A DNA stretch of 64,000 nucleotides, taken from Lasioglossum baleicum (taxonomy: Eukaryota > Arthropoda > Insecta > Hymenoptera > Halictidae). Where the stretch lies: positions 4,154,001 through 4,218,000 of the forward strand of contig NC_134932.1 in NCBI RefSeq assembly GCF_051020765.1. The letters are read 5' to 3'. Numbering within the stretch: the first letter of the stretch is position 1; each line of letters begins with the position of its first letter. Both the position numbers and the translations under genes were made by a program. The notes under the pieces were generated by a model. It was given only the letters and a program-made list of their open reading frames with translations. It was not told the origin of the DNA and did no database searches. This document shows positions 36,830-48,907 of the stretch, piece after piece.

Positions 36830-39800
36830 AAGTACATCTATGACGAAACGATTACAAATAAAAACATGTGAAACGTCATGAGTGAAGAATATCCCACTGA
36901 TCGTGACGAATGTGAAAAAAATGTGACTTGTTTCATTGCGTATAAAATACGAAGTAATCAATGAATGGTAGTAGGATCCTAACCTCTTTTCCAGCACATG
37001 GCGAGAAAACCGCGACATACGAGACAACGACCGCAGTTTATTTTTTAGAGTAAGTGAAATTTTGTTCGATCCGTTTCCACGGAAAAATAAAAAGGAAAGA
37101 GAGAGAGAAAGAGATTGTGTGTGTGTGTGTGGGTGTGTGCATGTGTATGTATGTGTGTGAGTGCGTTTTGTGTGTCGAGAGGAGAAGAAACATCCAAGAA
37201 ACTTTCGAAACGCACTGGACTATCTTATCTCAGGTGAAAAAGAAATGGCGCCAAGTATAGCGTGGGCGATCCGGACGATGGCTTTACGTTCGATGCACAA
37301 CCAACGGCCTACGCAACGTCACTGGTCACTGCTCGACAGATGGCGAGCCCCCAACAATCGTTCCTTCTCCTTTCCTCCCTTTTTCTCTATGTTTCTCTCT
37401 CACTCCCTCTCTCTCTCTCGCGATTCAATTCTACAATAGATTCCCAGGCAAGTAAAACTTCAGATTTCTCGCTTTATAAGAGTCCTGTGTGTGTGTGGCA
37501 ATAACGCTGACTGTGGTTCTGTCACTATTATTAGACGAATTAATAGATTCGAGCATCGCAAGTGCTACTAGCGTTGAATAGCGATGACATAATTTTATTG
37601 TTAAATTGGAGAAAGCTAATCCAAATTAGAAAAAAAGAAGAGAAAAATAATAATAAATTGATAGATTCTTAATAAAGATTTCTCGGTATGAAAATCTTAT
37701 CTTTGAAAAGTAAACGCGCGTAAAAAGTCAAAGTCATTTCCCTTAGCACGCTGCATGACGTCGTAAAACAATTATTTACATTTCAAATTACGTACCACCG
37801 CTTTATAGCAACGGCGTTCGTCGGATTTCGGTTTCAAAAATATTCGCCCATGAACTCTAACCCACCAAAGAATATTGTAATTACAAAATACAATATATAT
37901 ATATAAGTGATTTAATTATATAATATGTATAAAATATGCGTCGTATATGTATACGTCTAAATTGAACGGCTGATCTCTCGAATGCGTTAATAAGGCACGT
38001 AGGAATTTTCAACGACCAGAAATCGTAACACGTGACCCGTGTGACACGTGGAATATATGTAGTATATGTAATGGAAATTGAAAATAAACGCGAGTCCAAA
38101 TCGCTGCTGACGCACCAGTGTATTATAATTAATTTCTGCGCTGTAATATGATTGAATATTTGCGTCTAAACTTCGGCTCTCGACGCATACATGCGCGTGT
38201 AAGTATTCACGTACAAACATATACATATATACACATCGATACGAACGTGCACGATTTCTATAATTCATAGTAAGCAGTTACGCTCGCATATTTTCATGTG
38301 TCGCGCAGTAGATGCCATAGTAAACAAGTGATCAAAAGCGAAATGTTTGCTTTTCCAATAAGGTGTATTTATTTTTGTGCTTTGGCTTTGTTTTACTGTA
38401 ATTTTCACGTTTGATTGCGTCAGGCGAGATTATACGTTTCGAGAGGCGAGAATCGAGAAACGAGAAGCGAGAAACGAGAAAGAATACCGACAGGTGACGC
38501 GCCTTGTGCACGCCCTCCAATCCGACCAATCGCGCGTTAGGTTACCAAGTGTTCTCAATCGTTTCAGACACACAGGCCGTTTCAACGGCTAGTCGAGTCA
38601 AAGAATTTATTTTCAAGCATATTTTCGTTTATTACGAAGGAACGCATATACGATTCGACGCAAAGAAATCTAACCATACGCTAGTCGGTGATTTACTATG
38701 GTTTTGTGGTACGAACCTATGTACATTAGCATGAGTATCGTTGCACGGGTCAATAAGTGACGCATCACAGCGTTCCAAAACGAATAAGAGGAAAAATCCA
38801 CCTGTTGACGATCACTCTACATCGATAGAACAATTTTTGAAATTTGCCAAAGTATGAATTCGAAATAGTGGGTCATGAAAAGATTTTCTTCTCTTTTCTG
38901 TTTGCTTTTGTACGCGAATATCGGTCGAAATTACTCGACCTATGTCCTATGACACCTACGCCCATGTTATGCACGTTTACTTACTTACGGCTGCTCTATA
39001 CTGTTGGATATATCAGCAACGACACAGCAGATATACCTAGGTGTAAATACTGTAGCATTAATGTCTAATAGTTTTTCCCGAATGCTCCTTTCTTTCAGCC
39101 TCGAGCACCGAATATCGCCAGGGTCGGTATTTCACGATGGAGACGAATATATCGCGGTTCTCCGAAGGATACAAGGTTTGCAATGATTGCGATTCAGATT
39201 GATTTTCGTTAAAGTAAAGATTTTCAACGGTGCAAATTGTATCGGAAAAAAATTGACAGTGATATGCGTATCTGCAATGGCGAGTAGTTTAAGCATCGTT
39301 TAATTATCCGATAGGTACTAAGGGCATATTAATTGAATGCTTAGAATCCATTAACTAAGGTCAAATACGTGTCTACGTGCGGTAGTCGAGAACACATCTT
39401 GCGTCACTCGAAGAAACTGCAGATAGCACGATCAGGAAAGCATGTATCACCGAACGCAACAATATCCGCCGATAGTCAGATCTACGGAGAATCGATCAAT
39501 GATCTGAGGCTTTCAAGGTCGAGAATGACTATTTAAAAGAATCGCTTTGATATTGTTTCTGAAAATCGATTGACGATAGAAATTCGTTTCTAGTTCGTTA
39601 ATCACTAGGGTTCCTTAACCTGTTCGGAAAACTATTTAGAGAATCCATCCCTTCACCCGTTCTTCTACCCAAATGTTCCATGTCAGTTCGAACCGGAACA
39701 GATAGAAAAAGACCGGTAAATCTTGTGCTATGCTTACATATTATACATACATACACATATGTATGTAAGTATATTACGGACGCATTCAAACCGCGATACG

Positions 39801-40183
39801 TTACTTTCCTCGATGTATTTATCGTTGTGTGTTGTATTATATATTGCACTGACGCTCGTCTCGTCGTCTCGCTACTCGCTACATTCGCGTCGTATTCGTA
39901 CAGCTAACTTTGTACACGCGGCAGTGGTCCTAACCACTAAAAATAAAGTGGTTTCCTGTCATAGTTGTTTCGCTTCTATCGAACCTAATGAAATAAATAG
40001 AACGACTCTTGTAAAAACAGACGAAAGCGCTGTGCAGTGGGCGAAAATTGCCACTCTACCTATCCGAAGTCTACCAATTCCAATCGCGTTTCAACTAATT
40101 CCAATGTCGCAGAAATATTTCGGCAACTAAATTAGTCGTGGTTCAATGATCACAGGCGGAAACTGTAAACTGGGTGTACTCAC
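36830..40183. other. Non-coding stretch, probable Glut1 intron
   Basis: No protein-like frame. Simple repeats near 37108-37175, 37385-37420 and 38440-38490 (GAGAAACGAGAA units) are the only structure. If the exon at 40184-40372 belongs to Glut1, this is the left flank of that intron. Confidence 0.45.
37108..37175. repeat. GA and GT microsatellite cluster
   Basis: A short GAGAGA stretch followed by a GT/TGTGTATG run. A CT run also occurs near 37385-37420. Low-complexity DNA in Glut1 intron or flank. Confidence 0.75.
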
Positions 40184-40372
40184 TTTGCGTGCCGAAACGG
40201 GTATAGTGGTTTCCCTCGTATAAATTGGGACATCTAGATCACTGACACTGCTACTGATACTCGGTGCTCTGGAATCGGGCCGACCACTGAGGGGCACGGA
40301 AAGATGCGTCGGCCTAAGTGGATGAGATTCCGCGATGAAGCCCTCTCCAAAATCCTCGTCGTCTCGATCCAT
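40184..40372 (-). CDS. Glut1: Candidate first coding exon of Glut1 long isoform (63 codons)
   Basis: A minus-strand CTGCAG acceptor is followed directly by ATG and 63 codons, ending at a GTGAGT donor in phase 0. The peptide starts MDRDDEDFGEGFIAESHPLR and continues Ser/Pro-rich with SISSSVSDLDVP, so it looks like a disordered cytosolic segment. Codon-like composition and clean splice sites argue for a real exon. Downstream phase-0 exons on the same strand (33086-33124, then 21494-21592) make it a plausible long Glut1 amino terminus. It could instead belong to another minus-strand gene not recognised here. Confidence 0.5.
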
Positions 40373-41542
40373 CTGCAGCAAGAACGCAAAAAAATGTGCC
40401 GATGAAACGTAATATAATGCAATCGAATGAACATCCGTAGAAATACCGATGTACTTCTTTCCCTGTTTTCTTTTTCTATTAATAGATATATATATTCTTA
40501 GCGAAACGAAGGTCTGGGTTCGTCTGGGTTCAAGAAGACATCAAATCGCAGCTGTCCGCAAGTATCAAGAGTTTGTATTCTTACAAACTATTGTACAAAC
40601 GATGTCGTCGGTCGTGATCGTTTGGCTTTGCGTTTAATTCATGCAGAAATCTCATGGTTTTTGATCGATTAAATTTTTCGAAGATCATTCTCAACATACG
40701 CGTATTCTTTGAGATATTTGTCGAGGCAAAATCGTGTTTCGACTTTGGTCGAGTCATTGCGTTTCTTCGTAATTACTGAAGCGAGCTATTAAAGGTACGT
40801 TCCGCGATAACGATGACAATTGTCGATTGCGCGTCATAGATATATTGCACGTAAAATTAGCACGAGAATGTGACAGCAGTACGCTTTCCCTATCAATTAT
40901 TTGGCAGCCGATCAAGGCTAGTAACTGGATGACATACTCCCCACCCCGATCAAAAACTTTGTCCTACGATCATTCAAGAAAATCAGTGATACCGAAAGTT
41001 AACCTTCGTTCGAATGCGTCGCGTACACTCGAAACATGACTTTTATTGAAAATTTTCCAACCGTGTATTGTGCGTGCGTTCGGCTTGCCGCGTGTCGAGA
41101 CCATTCGATTGCAACACACGTTTAATTGAATTTTTCGAACACGCGTACGTCGACATTACGATAATATCGAAAATAATATACGGTCGCTAACGAAACGGCA
41201 AGTTGCTCGAAACAACGAAAAATATTGGAAGAGAAAAAGAAATATACATAACACGCTGATCATCGAAATTCGTTCCGAGATAGAATAAACTGAAATATCG
41301 GATCGCTCGTGCCAATAGTACCGTCTGCGAAAAATCAGGACATGCTTCGGGTTTTCGTCAACGGTCGGAGACACCTACTGCGAGACATTTACTACGAGAA
41401 AAACGCGAGTCGTTTCATTTTATTATTTATTGGTGAATTACCTCGTGCGCGAGCGAAGCAGAAGCGGTAGAAGGAACAGAGAGAAGAGACGAGAAGAGAA
41501 GAAGAGTTCGGTAACGGATGCTATCCGAATGAAATAGTTTGC

Positions 41543-41581
41543 ACCAACTCGGACCAACTCGGACCAACTCGGATCAACTCG
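41543..41581. repeat. 10-bp tandem repeat GGACCAACTC
   Basis: About four head-to-tail copies of GGACCAACTC with one substitution (GGATCAACTC). It sits in the CpG-rich region upstream of Glut1, possibly promoter-proximal to a distal start. Confidence 0.85.
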
Positions 41582-41749
41582 CCGCCGATTGCGAAAGTAG
41601 GAGACGTGTGAAAACGTGTCACCGATGAGTTCGGACGATGAAAGCACAAAACTACGGACAGGGAGAAAGAAAAAAAACGTATTGAAGATCGAAGAACACC
41701 CGTACAGCCGGGATGTGCTCTTGAGACTGAGCTAGAGGACGCATCCCGT

Positions 41750-41822
41750 CGCGACGTCGCCGTCGTCGTCGTCGTCGCCGTCGCCGTCACCGTTACCGTT
41801 GCCGTTGCCGTTGCCGTCGGCA
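41750..41822. repeat. CGTCGT/CCGTTG trinucleotide and hexanucleotide tract
   Basis: A CpG-rich run of CGTCGTCGT passing into CGTTGC units. Minus-strand frames across it give an artefactual Thr/Ala repeat. Confidence 0.8.
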
Positions 41823-42781
41823 AGACGTATTCGTCGGCCTCCGGCTGGATTTAATTTTAACGCGGACGTCGTTAGACGAGCCTCCGAGTTTCCTCTAACA
41901 ACGAACACAAATACGTTAATGCATCCGCCTCTCCTCCTCGTTCGACTTCTTCTCGCTATCTCTTATGTTTCTGCATCAATTGATTCCTACTAAACTTCGC
42001 AATTGATTTCACTTGACCCGACGGTGCATCCTACCGGCAATGTACACCGATCGGACTCGCAACAATTGAAACATCTACGAAACGCAGTCGCGGTTTTAAT
42101 TTTCCGAAATGGTCAGCCCCGGATGCCAACCGCCGCGGATCAACCGCCACGGAACTGAAGCGTCTTCGTATTCGTTTACATATGTCCGTGCGGACGAAGG
42201 ACCCTCGTGGACCAAGGACCAGCAATCGAAATCGCGCGGTTTCCGACGTGTCTGAACGGGGTCTTACTGTTCGCAGCTGAAACAGCAACAGTTTCTTCTT
42301 GCTTCACTTTCAATTAGAAGCGATTCCTTCTGTCGTATTTTATAAATACAACACCGTTACCATTCAAATTGGTAACAGCAATTTTGTAAATGTGGCCCGC
42401 AGAATTCCGGAGAAGCGAGATTTAATAGTTAGGCGCCCTTTAGTCTGAAAACTAAACTCGAGATTGTAATCATTGGATGAGAATATTTTCTTATCTTGTA
42501 CCGAGCAAAAGTAAGCGACTAAAAAAAAGATATTTTATAGGTCTATTATTGTATATTATTTAAAGGTATCGAAAAAATGTTATGCGTTGTACAAATATGT
42601 AGTACATGTGTGTATATCGATATACGGCACAACGTTTATTTGGATGGTGTTGTTATACAATGACGAATTATTAAAAAAGGAAGTTGCGAGCTGAAGTTTT
42701 AGCGCTAATATAGACGATGAAATATTTTGGTACATATAAACTGTTCTGATCTAATGATTTTCATGTCACGCGCCTTATCAG

Positions 42782-43040
42782 CAGGGCCGGCCATCTGGGG
42801 GGTGCGGCGGATGCTATGCACCGGGGCCCCGCGATTGAGAGGGCCCCAACATGATCAAGAACTAAAATAATCTAATTTTTCTGAAGTAATTAATGTATTA
42901 GCAAAAACAAAATCACGCATTAAATAAACATGCATTAGTAATATATGTTCGTGTTTGTAATTCTTTTTTACTTTACAAAAAATTTAGGGCCCCAAATGGT
43001 TTCTTGCACCCAGGCCCCTTTATCGAGAAGACCGGCCCTG
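42782..43040. mobile_element. hAT-like MITE, 259 bp
   Basis: The inverted ends are CAGGGCCGGCC on the left and CAGGGCCGGTC read inward from the right, flanked by the perfect 8-bp direct repeat CTTATCAG (42774-42781 and 43041-43048). Inner blocks GGGGCCCCGC and GGGCCCCAAA are rich in GC against an AT-rich centre. No coding frame. It lies about 330 bp upstream of the GTPBP10 start codon. Confidence 0.85.
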
Positions 43041-43371
43041 CTTATCAGGTTATGATCAGGTTCAATTTGCTAGCGCCATCTGATCAGCTTTTCGATTAAC
43101 GATACGTATACGTATACATACATTACACATGTGCATATATAAGCGTGTAGTGTGTAGTCACGTGTACGTGTAAATCAGTGTAAATGTTATATTATCATCA
43201 TCATCATCATCAATAAGAAATCATAAGAAACTTGACTGGACTTCATACACGGAATATTATGACACAGTTACGGGTACGAATAGGAAAAGACCAAGTCACA
43301 GATATCATCAGTGTATAAAAATTTCTTTTCGAATCGCTTTCACGAGAATTATTTCGTACCGAGAAAGAAAA

Positions 43372-44761
43372 ATGGTCGTTTTGACACATATTCTAGGTTA
43401 TGCGAACAAGGTAGTAAACATGTTAATGTTAATGGGATATTTGGTAAACATGTTCGTTACATATTACGTTGCGTATTACCTGTTTAGTTAGCAAGAAAAT
43501 TTCGACAGCGCGGACTGATTGACAGTTTACGCATCCACGTAAAGGGAGGAATAGGAGGTTCCGGACTTCCTCGTTACGGTGGCGTAGGCGGTGCAGGAGG
43601 AAATGTATTTCTTGTATCGGAAGAAGGATTAACTCTGGAAATGGTGAAATCTAAGATAAAAAACTTGAAACTGAAAGCTGGACCAGGCGGTGAGAGTACG
43701 TCGAGAGGAATTATTGGTACCCCCGGAACAGATTTGAATATACATGTTCCAGTCGGTATTACCGTTTACGACGACAACAACGTTCAACTTGGTAATGCCT
43801 GTTCATATTTTCTTCGATAATCGACTATGACTTTCCACGCATACGTATACATGTACGTATAAATATCCAGGCGAAGTGAATTTGAACGACACAAAACTTT
43901 TGATCGCAAAGGGTGGTTTAGGAGGATGTGAGAATACAGGATACTGCGGGGTTAAAGGCGAAAATCGAACCATAATTCTTGATCTCAGACTAATCGCGGA
44001 TGTTGGTTTAGTCGGCTTTCCTAACGCAGGGAAAAGTACATTTTTAAATGCAGTTTCCAAAGCAAAACCAAAAATTGCTAGCTATCCATGTAAGTTTTAT
44101 TCGTTATAGAATTTATGGTAAACCTACATACAAAAGACATATTGCTTTTTCAGTTACAACGATAAGACCGCAAATTGGTATTGTAAATTACAAAGACGAC
44201 AGGCGGATTTCCATAGCGGATTTGCCTGGTTTAATCGAAGGTGCCCATATAAATAAAGGAATGGGTCACCAATTTTTAAAACACGTAGAAAGAACAAAAC
44301 TGTTATTGTTCATTGTGGACATTAAGGGATTTCAGTTGTCTCACAAGTACAAATATAGGAGTTGTTTAGAAACTATACTATTGTTGAACAAAGAAATTGA
44401 ACTTTATAAACCGGATTTATTAAAAAGACCGGCGATGCTTTTGATAAATAAAATGGACACCAAAGATGCGAATAAAATTTTCGATGAAATCAAATCGAAA
44501 TTAAATAATTTATCGGAGATCGCATCAGAATTCGACGAATCGATACGATCGGAAAATTTTCTGCAATTTGACGATATTCTACCAACGTCGTTAATTTCAA
44601 AGAATAAAAACGAAACGCAGGAAATTAAAGAAAAGCTGCGAAACATTATCGATAAATATGAAGAAGCAAAGTACGACGAGGGGAATACCGATTCGATGGA
44701 ACATCTTTTACAAGCAAAGTTAAGAAGAGAAATGCAACGATACGCGTCTATACTAACGTAA
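43372..44761 (+). CDS. GTPBP10: GTP-binding protein 10 (Obg-family GTPase, mitochondrial ribosome assembly)
   Basis: GTPBP10 is an Obg-type GTPase known to act in maturation of the mitochondrial large ribosomal subunit. Four exons join in phase: 43372-43410, 43488-43791, 43871-44089 and 44154-44761, encoding 389 residues, close to the roughly 390 of the human protein. An Obg glycine-rich fold occupies about residues 20-145 (VKGGIGGSGLPRYGGVGG, GPGGESTSRG, AKGGLGGC). The G domain follows: G1 GFPNAGKST, G3 DLPGLIEGAH, and NKMD (G4). Signatures MGHQFLKHVERTK and IADVGLVGFP agree with GTPBP10 rather than the paralogue MTG2. Acceptor 43488 is chosen over 43492 because only it keeps the frame. The gene is tail to tail with OSGEPL1, 98 bp apart. 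Strong identification. Confidence 0.93.
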
Positions 44762-44859
44762 TTGATAATTTGTTTAAAATAGATTTTGTTACAAAATAAC
44801 ATTGTTTTCTGTCTTCCGTTTTCTATCGACAAAATGTACAAACCCTCTTTTCCATTGTA
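44762..44859. other. 98-bp convergent gap between GTPBP10 and OSGEPL1
   Basis: The two stop codons face each other across 98 bases. No AATAAA is seen on the plus strand and no TTTATT in the gap on the other, so the two 3' UTRs probably overlap and extend into each other's coding sequence. Confidence 0.7.
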
Positions 44860-46486
44860 TCATTTAAGTTCTTTTTTTATTTTGATCCACTCACATTTTA
44901 CATTGGCTGCATTTACTTTCTCCGTCCAATCTTCTCCTAACGGAGCTTTCTTTTGTACGCATACTTTGTCGATATCGTTTTCGTTTCTAATAACACCTTC
45001 ATCCGCGTTCCATCTTTCCATCCCGTTCCATGCAATCATTATTCCATTATCTGTGCACAGTTTAGGCGGTGTTCTTACAAAATTGTATCCCAATTTTCTG
45101 CTTGTAATGTCCAATCCTTTAGCTAGAACATTGTTGCAAGCTACACCCCCTGATACAACCTGATTAATAGAAAAACAATTGAATGTTGTATAGAACTGAA
45201 TTACTTAATTTTCTCGGTGTATACGAACGTACCAGAGTTCGTTTGTCTTTGGGAAATAATGACATTTTCTCGACAAATTCCAATGCTCTTTGAGTTCTCT
45301 GACAAATGTGCGTTACGGTAGCTAACTGAACCGCCGCACATAAGTTGTACACATTAGGCATTATCATATCAGCAATTATGCCGTGCTCTTTCTCTTCTCT
45401 TTCGATATACTTTGCGCACGTACTCAACAATCCGGCGAAACTGAAATTGCAATCGTGACGACGCGACATCATTACAGGTGCAAACGAAAACTGATCGACA
45501 TTCGATGCTTTACGTGCTGCAGTTTCTATAGCTAAACCTCCGTTTAAAGTACTAAATTCTGGAATGTTTCTTAATTTGAGCCTTCGCGCGATCTACGAAC
45601 AGAAGCTTGCAATAAGAAATTCCAATAAAAATTCATATCTGATAATATAACATTTTCAAGGGACAGTTACCGTTAGACACAGAGTATTACCTTATCGAAA
45701 ACTTCTCCAGGTGCGTTATTCACAGTAGTTCCAAGTAAATAAAATTTACTTACATCTTCTACGATCGCGAGTAAGCAGTGGCCCCCAGAAACTAATAGAA
45801 CGACATATGGGAAGTCGACCTGAATGCAAAAATATACAGCTGTAATCTATAGTTTTTTACTGAAAATCTGATTCGAAATGCCAATATTATTCAACAGACT
45901 TTGTGACACATTCGTACTGTTAAAGCATGAGCTTCCATGTGATGTATGGGTATAAAAGGTATTTTCCCAGTTTTCGCTAAATACTTTCCAAATCTTGTTC
46001 CAACATCGAGCGACATAGGTAGACCAGGTTTTACAGTCGCAGCCACAGCGGTAATGTCTTGTAATTTCAAGTTTGCAGACCTGAACGCATCTTCGCAAAC
46101 TCTAGTAACATTATTTCTATGCAACGAACCTGCGACCGAAGGGATAATTCCTCCGAAACTAAAAGCATAAAATAGTCATTGCAAACAAGAGACATAGTCC
46201 TTTCGCGAAATATTATATATAATATTACAAATAGTCTACTTAATAACAATTTAAATTACTTTAAATGAATATTATGTTGAGAACTAATGGCTTCACCTAA
46301 CACAGTTCCTGTACTGTCAACAATTCCACAACCCGTATCGTCGCAACTGGTTTCTATTCCTAAGATTACAGCTGGCTTAACGTGAAAAAGTGCTTTTAAT
46401 AATGTCAAATCGTTTCTATAGAAATGCAACAACGTATTCAAATTCAAAGAATACTTTGAAAAATGTTTATAACACAACAAATGCAT
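44860..46486 (-). CDS. OSGEPL1: tRNA N6-adenosine threonylcarbamoyltransferase, mitochondrial (OSGEPL1/Qri7/TsaD family)
   Basis: This enzyme transfers threonylcarbamoyl to A37 of ANN-reading mitochondrial tRNAs, forming t6A in the matrix. Exons in coding order are 46260-46486, 45900-46158, 45691-45819, 45233-45592 and 44860-45159; phases agree and give 424 residues, near the 414 of human OSGEPL1. Signatures include GIETSCDDTG (start of the ASKHA fold), FGGIIPSVAG, HHMEAHAL (metal-binding HxxxH), VSGGHCLL, APGEVFDK, VVSGGVACN and RLCTDNGIMIAWNG. The first 30 or so residues before the fold are rich in Lys/Leu/Tyr with few acids, which suits a mitochondrial presequence. The donor after HK uses a non-consensus GTCTGT, chosen because it restores the usual KVDFPYVVLLVSGGH segment; a stronger GTACGA twelve bases earlier would delete four residues in frame. 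Confidence 0.94.
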
Positions 46487-47122
46487 ATTTCAAGTCTCAA
46501 TTCTTTGTAAATTGGCTAAGGATATAGTATATATATATAATAGTATACAGTATACATAAACTTAAAAAGCCAACATTTCAAGTATTCACTTTATTAACCA
46601 ACATTCAAGAAAACGAATACACGAGTCAATATATATACATATTATATTCTATTTCACCTAAATTTTACATTCACAAATACATGTGTCACGGCGTACAGAA
46701 CAGTCGAAATATTCTTGTCTATTCCACGTAAAAAAGTGAAATAAACGGGTCGTAAGAATAAACTAAATTCAATTCAATATCTTACTATCTTCTTACACAT
46801 AAGCCGACTGTCTTACCGACCAACACGAGTATATTTGCTGGTATTTGCATATAAGTATAATTACAATACCAGCTGTTATTGTTATTACATACATAAACTC
46901 TTTGGCATAGAGTATAGAGTTTAAAATGGTACCGGCGCGCCAAATGTCTATTGGCCGACTGTGGCAACTCGCGTCTAGGTCGCGCTCTGATTGGTCCGTG
47001 TTTTTCGTTAATAACTCCTAAACAAAGCCGCGGATAAAATTTTTGCAAAGGAAAATGTCGCTTGGAATGGTCTCAGGAACCACCCCTTTTCGGGATTTTC
47101 ACGAATTTTGGGACACCCTGTA
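46487..47122. other. OSGEPL1 5' flank with an old repeat fragment
   Basis: This region is upstream of OSGEPL1. From about 46920 to 47120 it holds a repeat-like block ending GGGACACCCTGTA, which resembles one end of an IS630-type MITE. A matching opposite end was not found. The pogo-like element starts directly after it, at the TA. Confidence 0.45.
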
Positions 47123-48907
47123 AGGTAAAAGGCCATATTATGAGACAATGTCCCCATTTATGAAACATTAAAAACAAAAATGAAAGGGGATTATATTATA
47201 AATATATGCATGTCACAATTTAAATAAAATTATATTTATATAAAAATATAACCCTTCAAATTTCTATGTGTACAAATATTAATGTTGTTTTAATGTATTT
47301 AATATGAAAAAATGAAGTTGAAGTGTCCTCTCCAAGTTTGTATAAAATTACTTAGCTTACTCTGAGCTGAAGTACGAATACACTTAGCTTTTTGTTTTTA
47401 GCATATTTACAAATTTCAATGATTTTAAAAGATGTTAAATAACTTAATCGAAAGCTGAAAAGTCGTAGATTGTAATTAAATAAATACGATTAGGATTCTG
47501 GCGCAATTTTATTAATTATAAAGCTGTCTCATATTATGTACACTAGCCTTTTAGAAGTCCGTATTTATGGTACAATAATTTGGTTGTCCCATGTTCCATG
47601 GACCTGTTGATTCCCGCCTAGTGCCGATTTATGAGACAGCAATTTGAAGTTTGTGTAACTGTGTTATTTATTTGAAAATAGTTTTTAATTGTAAGTTTTT
47701 ACCGTTTTCCTATTACTAATTACCTGATTCGACTTTTATTTCTTTCCAACGTACGTATAAATAAGCGTATTAAAGTTTTGAGTTGAAAATTGTAGACCTA
47801 ACCTATAAAATATTGTCAATGTAAAATACAATATTTTTAATGTAGATTGAAATTTATATTTATTTATTAGAATAAGTTGTTTTAGGTACAGTTTTTTAGT
47901 ATTTAAGTTTAGTATTAAGTATGGCAGGTACTAGAGAAACTAAAAAAAGGAGAGATAGGAAAGAAGTTGGAAAAAATCCCATAAAGAAAAGTGTGAATTG
48001 TAAGGTCAAAAAGAAGTCTACTGTATTAGACAACAATTCAAATAAGAAGTAGATTAAGAAAATAAATTATTCTCCTGAAAGTTTAACAAATGCTATTAAA
48101 GCATTAGATACAGGCATTTCTCTCAGGAAAGCTGCTAATGCATATGGAGTTCCCGTAGCCACTTTAACCAGAAGGAAAAACAATTCAGATGTTTAAAAAA
48201 TGAAAACTGGACCAGCAACTGTTCTAACAGAGGCTGAAGAACGTGAAATTGTTAACTGGATACTGTATCAAGCAGAAAGAGACTACCCGGTTAACAAAAC
48301 AGATCTATTAGATTGTACTCAAAAATATATATATAATCAATGAAGAGAGGAACACCGTTTATTGAAAACCGTCCAGGTCGTCACTGGTACGAAGGGTTTA
48401 GAAACCGCCATAAAAATATATCAATTAGAACTGCACAGCACTTAAGTTTGAGTAGAGCTGCTGTAACAAGGCAAGATCTAAAAGAATGGTTTAACGAGCA
48501 AGAAATCTATTTAAATACTTATTATTTTATTTTACAGTTTATTTAATATTTCAGATACATTGTTATATTATATATTTAAAAAAGGAATAAAAAACTAAAA
48601 TATGAAAAAAGAGTGATTTTTAGATTTTTTTATCTGTTCCATAAATAGGGACATACAGTATGAGACACCAGGGACATGGTGTATCCAAGCTGTCTCATAA
48701 TACGTACATGGACATTACTCCTATTTTTCAATCATATAATTATTTTTTAACGTTATAATTACATTATAAAAATTATTTGTACTTCAGAAAACACGAAAGA
48801 ATGGAATAATGCACAAATTCGCAGCATTTTATGTTTTTAACTATTTAAAATCATTGAAAATATCATGTTCTTCTCTAGCATCTGTCTCATAATATGGCCT
48901 TTTACCT
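47123..48907. mobile_element. Defective pogo-like DNA transposon, 1785 bp
   Basis: The ends are inverted copies starting AGGTAAAAGGCCATATTATG, flanked by TA at 47121-47122 and 48908-48909. Related blocks (CTGTCTCATA-TATGTAC) recur inside near 47525 and 48690. The interior carries a broken plus-strand transposase fragment (47921-48546) with only the amino-terminal DNA-binding part; no catalytic DDE domain is present. TA target and HTH/CENP-B-type binding domain are family marks of pogo. It fills most of the divergent spacer between OSGEPL1 and the RBM33-like gene. Confidence 0.8.
47921..48546 (+). pseudogene. pogo-like transposase, amino-terminal fragment, disrupted
   Basis: An ATG at 47921 opens a Lys-rich frame that stops at 48050 (TAG). 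The same frame continues with SPESLTNAIKAL and ISLRKAANAYGVPVATLTRR, a psq-type helix-turn-helix, then stops at 48196-48198 (TAA). A third stretch contains TEAEEREIVNWIL, and a further one has GRHWYEGFRNRHKNISIRTA, typical of the CENP-B/Jerky second DNA-binding half. Stops interrupt the reading and the DDE catalytic region is missing. Confidence 0.75.

Larger units (their letters stand above)
40373..43371. other. Intergenic region upstream of Glut1 (minus) and GTPBP10 (plus)
   Basis: If the 40184-40372 exon is the first coding exon of Glut1, the distal Glut1 promoter should lie here, and the GTPBP10 promoter lies close to 43371. Visible features are the 10-bp tandem repeat at 41543-41581, the CGTCGT/CGTTGC tract at 41750-41822 and the hAT-like MITE at 42782-43040. 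No other gene was found. Confidence 0.5.

Noticed and set aside
36498..36881. A 127-codon plus-strand frame
   Set aside because: It crosses a TA-flanked inverted-repeat element (36572-36826) and resembles no protein.
46785..47048. An 87-codon minus-strand frame
   Set aside because: It lies in a repeat-like block ending GGGACACCCTGTA and is not protein-like.
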